Below, piece by piece: positions 58,672 to 64,000 of a stretch of 64,000 nucleotides of DNA (its first letter is position 1; each line of letters opens with the position of its first letter). Both the position numbers and the translations under genes were made by a program. The notes below the pieces were generated by a model that was given only the letters and a program-made list of their open reading frames with translations, searched no databases and was not told the origin of the DNA. The stretch covers positions 2,604,001 to 2,668,000 of the forward strand of contig NZ_LT629743.1 of assembly GCF_900105095.1 (NCBI RefSeq). Reading direction: 5' to 3'. This DNA comes from Erythrobacter sp. HL-111 (GTDB lineage Bacteria > Pseudomonadota > Alphaproteobacteria > Sphingomonadales > Sphingomonadaceae).

Positions 58672-59463
58672 GTGAACGTCCTCGATGTCGGCTTCGGCGC
58701 GCTCGACGAGCAGCTCTGGCAGGTGCTGTTCCTGTCGGTCCGCTGCGCCGCCGCCTTGATCGCGGCGCCGGTCGTCGGCGCGCTCGCCGTGCCGCCGGTG
58801 CTGCGCGCCCTGCTCGGCGTCGCATTGGGGGTGTTCGTAGCGAGCTGGACGCCGCTCCCGCCGCTTCCCGAAATGACGAGCTTCGCCGCGATCCTTGCCG
58901 TGTTCCAGGAGGCGGTGATCGGCGCGGCACTGGGCTTCGTCCTGCAGATCGCCTTCGCCATCCCCCTCATCGCCGCAGAACAGATCGCGGGCACGATGGG
59001 CCTTGCCATCGCGACCTCGATCGATCCGGCGAGCGGGGCGCAATCGGGCGCGCTCGGCACCTTCCTCGGGCTGGTCCTCACGCTGCTGTTCTACGCCATC
59101 GGCGGGCACCTGCTATGGTTCGAGCTGCTGATCGAGAGTTACCGCCTCCTTCCCGCGGGCAGCGGCGGACCTGGCCGGACCGGCCCGTGGAACCTCGCCC
59201 TGTTCGCGGGCCATGCCTTCGCCACCGCCGCGGCGATCGCGCTGCCGGTGATCTTCGTCCTGATGCTGGTGCAGATGGTCACCGGCGTCATCTCGCGTTC
59301 GGCCCCGGCGCTCAATCTCTTCGCGCTCGGCCTGCCTTCGGGCGTGCTTGCGGGGATTGCCGCGCTGATCGTGGTCATGCCGATCATGGTCGAGCAGTTC
59401 GTCGCCCTGATCGAAGTCGCGCTCGGCCAGGCGGCGCGGCTGGTCGCGGGAGCCGCATCGTGA
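58672..59463 (+). CDS. fliR: Flagellar export gate protein FliR
   Basis: A 263-residue polytopic protein. FLSVRCAAALIAAPVVGALAVPPVLRALLGVALGVFVA at the N-terminus and EAVIGAALGFVLQIAFAIPLIAAEQIAGTMGLAIATSIDPASGAQSGALGTFLGLVLTLLFYAIGGH are FliR signatures, with the final ALNLFALGLPSGVLAGIAALIVVMPIM segment. The start is GTG at 58672, and the stop overlaps flhB (GTGA). Confidence 0.96.
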   Translation: MNVLDVGFGALDEQLWQVLFLSVRCAAALIAAPVVGALAVPPVLRALLGVALGVFVASWTPLPPLPEMTSFAAILAVFQEAVIGAALGFVLQIAFAIPLIAAEQIAGTMGLAIATSIDPASGAQSGALGTFLGLVLTLLFYAIGGHLLWFELLIESYRLLPAGSGGPGRTGPWNLALFAGHAFATAAAIALPVIFVLMLVQMVTGVISRSAPALNLFALGLPSGVLAGIAALIVVMPIMVEQFVALIEVALGQAARLVAGAAS

Positions 59464-60602
59464 GCGAGAGCGCGGCCGACAAGACGCTGGAGCCGACCCC
59501 AAAGAAGAAGGAGGACGCCGCCCGCCGCGGCGATGTCCTGCGCTCGCGCGAACTGGTCACGGCGGTCGGCACGGCGACAGGCGCGGGGATGCTTATCCTG
59601 ACCGCGCCGCCGCTGATCGAGGGGCTCGCGCGGATCGCGGTTGCGGCGCTGCGATTCGACCGTGGCACTCTCGAAGCGTTCCGTCCGGAGGTGCTGGGCG
59701 GGCTCGCGGCGCGCACCATGCTGCCGCCGATTCTCGCCATCGGGGCGGCGACGATCATCGTCACGATCGCCGTGCAGCTTGCCGCCGGGCAGGGCGGCTT
59801 CAATCCCTCGGCAATCGCGTTCAAGGGGGCGCGGCTCGACCCGGTGAACGGCCTCAGGCGGATCTTCGGCACGCAGGGCCTGGTCGAACTGGCGAAGGGG
59901 CTCGTCAAGCTCGCCCTGCTCGGCACGATCGCGTGGGTCTGGGCGGCGGAGAATCTCGCCGCGGTGCTCGGGCTCGGGCGCGGCACGCTTTCGGCGCAGC
60001 TCGGCCATGCCCAGGTCGCGGCGGCGGGGCTGGCGGGCGCGCTCGTCGCCGGGCTGCTGCTGATTGCGGCGATCGACCATCCCGTCCAGGCATGGCAGCG
60101 CAATCGCCGCCTGCGAATGAGCCACCAGGAAATGCGCGAGGAGGCGAAGCAGGCCGAAGGCTCGCCCGAGATGAAGGCCGCCCGCCGCCAGCGCCAGCGC
60201 GACCTTGCGCGCGGGAGCATCGGCAAGGCGATGAAGGAGGCGCAGTTCGTGATCGTCAACCCGGCGCATTTCGCGGTCGCGCTGGCCTACGACCCCGCGC
60301 TCGCCCCCGCGCCGGTGGTGCTGGCGAAAGGGCGCGGCGAAACCGCGCTCGCCATGCGCGAGATCGCTGCCGAGGACGGCCTGCCGGTGCTCGAATACCC
60401 GGCGCTTGCCCGCGCGGTCTATTTCACCACCCGCACCCGCCAGATGGTGCGCGAGGAGCTCTATGTCGCGATCGCCGCGCTGGTCGCCTTCGTGATGTCG
60501 CTGAAGCGCGGCGAGGCCCCGCGCCTGCCCGAAATCGAGGTGCCCGCGGATCTGCGCTTCGATGCCGAGGGGAACCGCACCCCCGCCCCCGGCGGCGCTT
60601 AA
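59460..60602 (+). CDS. flhB: Flagellar export specificity switch protein FlhB (NPAH variant)
   Basis: A 380-residue protein. It has the N-terminal KTLEPTPKKKEDAARRGDVLRSRELV, four membrane helices, and the linker NRRLRMSHQEMREEAKQAEGSPEMKAARRQRQRDLARG before the cytoplasmic switch domain. The autocleavage site is NPAH at residues 267-270 rather than the usual NPTH: the Asn-Pro cleavage pair and His are kept, and Thr is replaced by Ala. It controls the switch from hook to filament substrates with FliK. The start is GTG at 59460. Confidence 0.96.
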   Translation: MSESAADKTLEPTPKKKEDAARRGDVLRSRELVTAVGTATGAGMLILTAPPLIEGLARIAVAALRFDRGTLEAFRPEVLGGLAARTMLPPILAIGAATIIVTIAVQLAAGQGGFNPSAIAFKGARLDPVNGLRRIFGTQGLVELAKGLVKLALLGTIAWVWAAENLAAVLGLGRGTLSAQLGHAQVAAAGLAGALVAGLLLIAAIDHPVQAWQRNRRLRMSHQEMREEAKQAEGSPEMKAARRQRQRDLARGSIGKAMKEAQFVIVNPAHFAVALAYDPALAPAPVVLAKGRGETALAMREIAAEDGLPVLEYPALARAVYFTTRTRQMVREELYVAIAALVAFVMSLKRGEAPRLPEIEVPADLRFDAEGNRTPAPGGA

Positions 60603-60626
60603 ACCCGGGCGGGGGTGTCCGTCCTT
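60600..60626 (+). promoter_or_regulatory. Putative sigma-28 promoter of fliD
   Basis: TAAA (60600-60603), 15 nt, CCGTCCTT (60619-60626). Both boxes and the spacing are identical to the flgM site. The -10 box ends only 6 nt before the preferred fliD ATG (60633), so transcripts from here could be leaderless. The TAAA overlaps the flhB stop codon. Confidence 0.6.
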
Positions 60627-60632
60627 GGGGCC

Positions 60633-62060
60633 ATGGACAATCCCGGCGCATCCATCCTTTCGGCCCTCGGCGGCGGCAGCGGGATCAATTTCATGCAGCT
60701 CGCCGACGATCTCGCCGAGGCGAGCTATGGCGTCCAGCGCGACCGGATCGAACGCGAGAACGAGACGCTCGAGGCGCGCATCTCGGCCGCTTCGCTGCTC
60801 CGCTCGACGCTCACCGGCCTCGCGAGCGCGCTGGGCGACCGCATCCGCGGCGGCGATGTCGCCCCGCGTGCGGCGATCGGCGATCCGGCGGTGGCCCGGG
60901 TCGCGACCACCCCGGGCGTGACCCCTTCGGGCAGCTTCTCGCTCGAGGTGACGCAGCTCGCGCGCGGGCAGACGCTGGTTTCGCGCGGTTACGCCAGCGC
61001 CGATGCGCCGGTCGGCCAAGGCACGCTCACGATCCGTTTCGGACGCGTGGACGGGGCGAGCTTCGCCGAGGACACGGGTCGCGCCCCGCTCGACCTCGCG
61101 GTCGGGCCGGACGACACGCTTGCCGATCTCGCCGCCCGCATCAACGGGCAGGCCGGCGGCGCGCTTAATGCCTATGTCGCCACCGGGGCGGACGGGGCGC
61201 AGCTCGTCATCAAGGGCGAGGAGGGGGCGGCGAGCGGCTTCGTCCTCGAACCGGCGAGCGCCGCTTCCCCGCCCGAAGCCGTGCCGGGCGATCTGTCCTA
61301 TCTCGCCTGGTCCCCGGCGAGCGATGCGGGCGAACTGCGGGCCACCGCGCGCGATGCCGAATTCGAGCTCGACACGGTCGCGCGCTCCAGCCCGTCCAAC
61401 CGCGTGACCGGCCTGCCGGGCGGCATGACGCTCGACCTTGCCGCGACCAATATCGACGCGCCGACCACGATTTCCTTCGCCGACGATCCCGGCGCGATCG
61501 CGGCGGTGATGGGCGATGTCACCGCCGCCCTCAACGATCTCGTCGAACTCCTCGCCGAAAACGCGGCAGTCGAGGGCGGCACGCTCGGCAGCGATGCGGG
61601 CGCGCGCGAATTGCGGCGCGACCTGCAGGGCCTGACCAGCCGGGTCGTCATGCCCGACGCCGCCGAAGGCGAGCCGTCGACGCTTGCCGATCTCGGGCTC
61701 TCGCTCAACCGCGACGGCACCTTCCGGCTCGACAACGCGCGGCTTTCCGCGACGCTCGAGGCGAGCCCGGACGGCGCCGCGGCGATGTTCACGACCGGAG
61801 TGTTCGGGGTCTTCGCGACGATCGACCAGCTCGCCCGCGACAATTCGCTGAGCTCCGATCCCGGTTCGCTCGGCGGGTCGGTGGTGCGGTTCGAGCGGCT
61901 GGTCGAGCGCGGCGAGGAACGGCTCGCGCGGATCGAGGAACAGCAGGCTGCCCTGCGCGAGCGGCTGACGCGCAGCTTCGTCCGGTCCGAAACGCGCATC
62001 GCCGCGTCGCAATCGACGCTCGATTTCCTGCGCCAGACGTTCCAGCTTTCAGACAATTGA
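60633..62060 (+). CDS. fliD: Flagellar filament capping protein FliD (HAP2)
   Basis: A 475-residue protein. The N-terminal SALGGGSGINFMQLADDLAEASYGVQRDRIERENETLEARISAASLLRSTLTGLASAL matches the FliD_N pattern (GSGLDIN-type start), and the C-terminal coiled region VRFERLVERGEERLARIEEQQAALRERLTRSFVRSETRIAASQSTLDFLRQTF is FliD_C. It caps the growing filament. The ATG at 60633 is preferred to a GTG at 60615, where the SD would be too close. The stop TGA lies in the first copy of a 21-bp repeat. Confidence 0.94.
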   Translation: MDNPGASILSALGGGSGINFMQLADDLAEASYGVQRDRIERENETLEARISAASLLRSTLTGLASALGDRIRGGDVAPRAAIGDPAVARVATTPGVTPSGSFSLEVTQLARGQTLVSRGYASADAPVGQGTLTIRFGRVDGASFAEDTGRAPLDLAVGPDDTLADLAARINGQAGGALNAYVATGADGAQLVIKGEEGAASGFVLEPASAASPPEAVPGDLSYLAWSPASDAGELRATARDAEFELDTVARSSPSNRVTGLPGGMTLDLAATNIDAPTTISFADDPGAIAAVMGDVTAALNDLVELLAENAAVEGGTLGSDAGARELRRDLQGLTSRVVMPDAAEGEPSTLADLGLSLNRDGTFRLDNARLSATLEASPDGAAAMFTTGVFGVFATIDQLARDNSLSSDPGSLGGSVVRFERLVERGEERLARIEEQQAALRERLTRSFVRSETRIAASQSTLDFLRQTFQLSDN

Positions 62061-62125
62061 AACCAGTTTTCAGCCAATCAAGGCCGGTTTTCGGACGATG
62101 AATTCCGGCCTTCGGACAATCGAGG
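62042..62125 (+). repeat. Four 21-bp (7-codon) tandem units spanning the fliD stop
   Basis: Units begin at 62042, 62063, 62084 and 62105, each of the form CC(A/G)G(C/T)(C/T)TTC(A/G)G followed by (A/C)C(A/G)AT. The fliD stop TGA (62058-62060) lies in unit 1; units 2-4 have CAA, GAA and CGA at that codon. The array fills the fliD-fliS gap and ends just before the fliS start. Confidence 0.9.
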
Positions 62126-62127
62126 CG

Positions 62128-62502
62128 ATGATGATGCCCGAACGAAATGCCGCAACCGCCTATCGCAGGGTCGAACTCGACGCCCGGATCGAGGCCGCGC
62201 GAGGCAGCGAACTCACCCGGATCTGTCTCGAGGAGGTGGTCGCAGCGCTCGGCCAGGCGCTCGCCGCGCTCGAGCGTCGGCCCAACGCGAATCCGCGCGA
62301 ATCGCTCGCCCGGGCGCACGGGATCGCGCTGTGGCTGGCGCTCTCGGTCGATCCGGCCAACCCGGTGCGCGATGCGCTGGTGCAGTTCTATGGCGGCCTT
62401 GCAAGCGTCATCCGGCGCAACATGGTGCGCGCCGTGCCGGACGAGATCGCGGGGGCGCGGGGCGATTTCGCGGACCTGCTCGAGGCGGCGAAAGCGCCCT
62501 GA
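62128..62502 (+). CDS. fliS: Flagellin chaperone FliS
   Basis: A 124-residue helical protein. MPERNAATAYRRVELDARIEAARGSELTRICLEEVVAALGQAL matches the FliS N-terminus (AYxxxxxxxxI pattern), and LWLALSVDPANPVRDALVQFYGGLASVIRRNMVRA its later helices. It protects flagellin before export. Three consecutive ATGs (62128, 62131, 62134) follow GAGG; spacing favours the second or third. An ATG at 62098 would begin inside the repeat array. It follows fliD as usual; no fliT is seen. Confidence 0.88.
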   Translation: MMMPERNAATAYRRVELDARIEAARGSELTRICLEEVVAALGQALAALERRPNANPRESLARAHGIALWLALSVDPANPVRDALVQFYGGLASVIRRNMVRAVPDEIAGARGDFADLLEAAKAP

Positions 62503-62524
62503 GGACCCGCCCCGGACGGCGCCG

Positions 62525-63397
62525 TCAGCCGATGAAGCCGGCGATGATGCGCGCGGCGTCGGCGGGGTCTTCGAAGGGGTGGAAATGGGTCCGGTCGGGG
62601 CGGTGAAGGTCCTCCCCCCGCGGCATGATCGAGGCGAGCGCGGGCCAGGTCGGCGAGCTCTTGAAATCGGTGAACTCGGTCTGCTTCGCGCGGATGACGA
62701 GCGCGGGGACGTCCACCCGCTTCGCCGCCTCGAGGATGCCGGAATTGCTGCGGCTGGAAGCGTAGATGCTCGCCTCGACCTCCGGCGAACAGGCGAGTTC
62801 GAAGCCGCCGCCCTCGCGCGGCAACAGGCCGTGGCGGCAGTAATCCTCGAACACGCGGGCGTCGAACAGGCAATAGGGATCGCGCGCGCGGAACCGCTCC
62901 ATCATCGCCTCGGGCGAATCGAAATCGCGCTTTCGCCGGATCGCGGGATGGGGCGCGTCGCCGGTGTAGAGCGGGCCTGCGGGGGCGTAGAATTCGGGCG
63001 CGCAGATGACGGGATCGAACAGCACCAGCCGGCCGAAGGTCGCGGGGCTATCGGCGGCGCATTGCACGAGCAGGTGCGCTCCCATCGAATGGCCGATGCC
63101 GATAGCGCCGCGCAGCTTGATGCTTTGCAGGACCACCGACACGTCCGCGGCCACCGCCCGCCAGTCCGAAACCGGCCCGCCTTCGGAGCGGCCATGGCCG
63201 GGCAGGTCGAGCGCGATGCAGCGCCGCTCGGGGAAAAGCTCGATCACCGCGTCCCACACCCTCGCGTGAAACCCCGTCGCATGGGCAAAGACCAGCGGCG
63301 GATCGGCATTGCCCGGCTGGCCCCGCCAGTCGAAAAAGGCGAGCAGCCCGTTGCCGGTTTCGATGCGGCGGGTGGCCGGGGCGGGTCTGCTGGGCAT
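62525..63397 (-). CDS. Alpha/beta hydrolase
   Basis: A 290-residue alpha/beta-hydrolase-fold enzyme. PPLVFAHATGFHARVWD gives the oxyanion-hole region, IALDLPGHGRSEG the family block, GIGHSMGAHLLV the nucleophile elbow with Ser (GHSMG), and the late HFHPFEDPADAARII the catalytic His. The acid is probably an Asp/Glu after VDVPALVIRAKQTEFTDF. The substrate is unknown. The ATG at 63397 is chosen over a longer low-complexity extension. It converges with fliS (22-nt gap) and marks the right border of the flagellar locus. Confidence 0.92.
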   Translation of the reverse strand: MPSRPAPATRRIETGNGLLAFFDWRGQPGNADPPLVFAHATGFHARVWDAVIELFPERRCIALDLPGHGRSEGGPVSDWRAVAADVSVVLQSIKLRGAIGIGHSMGAHLLVQCAADSPATFGRLVLFDPVICAPEFYAPAGPLYTGDAPHPAIRRKRDFDSPEAMMERFRARDPYCLFDARVFEDYCRHGLLPREGGGFELACSPEVEASIYASSRSNSGILEAAKRVDVPALVIRAKQTEFTDFKSSPTWPALASIMPRGEDLHRPDRTHFHPFEDPADAARIIAGFIG

Positions 63398-63624
63398 GGT
63401 GCGTGTGGTCCCCGTTCGGTGGCGGCGTCCGCGCGGCGGCGCAGGCGTGCCCGCCTCTTTCCCGCCGTAGCCACGGGGGTCAAGCCCCCGGCACCGGGCC
63501 TCCGGTCCGGCACCCGCGCGCGCTTCGGGCGTTGATTTGACGCGCGCAGCCACTATCGGGGACGGCGCATAGACGCGACAACCGCCCGATCCCCGCCACT
63601 TTCGATCCTTCGGAGACCCTCGCC

Positions 63625-64000
63625 TTGCCCGACGCCGACCCGGCCGATCCGGATGTGACCGCCGAGTTCCGCAGGCTGATGGGCCTGTTCGCGACGGGCG
63701 TGTGCGTCGTCTCCGCGCCGGGTGAAGGGGATGGCGCGCCCGCAGTCATGGGGATGACGGTCAATTCCTTCGTCTCGGTCTCGCTCGACCCGATGCTGGT
63801 GTGCTGGAGCCTGCAGAATTCATCGAGCCAGTTCGCCCAGTGGCTGGGGGCGGAACGCTTCGCCATCAGCATCCTCGCCGAAAGCCAGCAGGCGATCGCG
63901 CGCCGCTATGCCGCGCGCGCCTCGAGCGGGCTGATCGCCTCCGATTTCGACTGGAGCGCGGCGGGCCTGCCGGTGGTGAAGGGCGCGCTGGGCCGGATCG
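63625..64000 (+). CDS. Flavin reductase-like domain protein (3' end outside window)
   Basis: 125 residues are visible and remain open at the window edge. VTAEFRRLMGLFATGVCVVSAPGEGDGAPAVMGMTVNSFVSVSLDPMLVCWSLQNSSSQFAQWLGAERFAISIL is the FMN-binding split-barrel of flavin reductases (HpaC/RutF type), with the TGVxVV and GMTVNSFxSVSLDPP-like motifs. It would supply reduced flavin to a monooxygenase. The start is TTG at 63625 behind CGGAG; no in-frame ATG or GTG lies upstream close by. It is divergent from the alpha/beta hydrolase. Confidence 0.88.
   Translation, partial: MPDADPADPDVTAEFRRLMGLFATGVCVVSAPGEGDGAPAVMGMTVNSFVSVSLDPMLVCWSLQNSSSQFAQWLGAERFAISILAESQQAIARRYAARASSGLIASDFDWSAAGLPVVKGALGRI

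Noticed and set aside
1..64000. tRNA, rRNA, prophage or attachment sites
   Set aside because: No cloverleaf-like or rRNA sequence and no integrase or phage structural gene were recognised; the only mobile element seen is the IS1380-type insertion.

Overview
The window is very GC-rich, densely coded DNA from an alphaproteobacterium. The TonB-dependent receptor, the CoA-ester and hydantoinase-type catabolic genes, the IS1380-type element and the short GTCCCCGC-type intergenic hairpins suggest Sphingomonadales (Erythrobacteraceae-like). This placement is inference from gene content; no rRNA or marker gene is present.

Left third (1-24100): an accessory catabolic region. A forward run (amidase end, HapK-like protein, SDR, NodB-type deacetylase, enoyl-CoA hydratase, VOC protein, YciI-like protein) converges on a reverse operon (HMG-CoA lyase-type enzyme, hydantoinase A and B, quinone oxidoreductase, lipoprotein). 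A class III CoA-transferase diverges from that operon. A complete 1.66-kb IS1380-family element (12161-13819) separates the CoA-transferase from a GntR/FCD regulator, which is followed by a divergent TonB-dependent receptor and an isochorismatase-family hydrolase. The same 18-bp sequence with the palindrome TTGTATACAA lies in the lyase/CoA-transferase divergent promoter and in the receptor promoter. These loci therefore look like one GntR-controlled uptake and breakdown system for an unidentified amide- or ureide-like compound. Next come mtnP, a GST, an aldehyde dehydrogenase, an APH-type kinase carrying an extra C-terminal domain, and an acyl-CoA dehydrogenase.

Middle and right (24247-62502): a contiguous flagellar locus of about 38 kb. 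Leftward: flgA-flgM-flgN-SLT transglycosylase-flhA-fliA. Rightward: a diguanylate cyclase; flgBCDEFGHIJKL-motA-motB; an 828-residue HAD-superfamily protein; a sigma-54 activator; fliEFGHIJ; fliK; fliLMNOPQR-flhB; fliD; fliS. Flagellin (fliC) and a second MotA/MotB-like pair run leftward. Control can be read from the DNA: canonical -24/-12 (sigma-54) promoters precede flgA and flgB. A shared TAAA-N15-(C/T)CG motif precedes flgM, fliD and fliC, the expected sigma-28 (FliA) targets. No chemotaxis gene is present, and FliM lacks the usual N-terminal CheY-binding peptide.

Right edge (62525-64000): an alpha/beta hydrolase and the start of a flavin reductase-like gene.

Most genes are packed with ATGA or GTGA overlaps, so translational coupling is the norm. 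GTG starts are common. No tRNA, rRNA, CRISPR array or prophage was seen.
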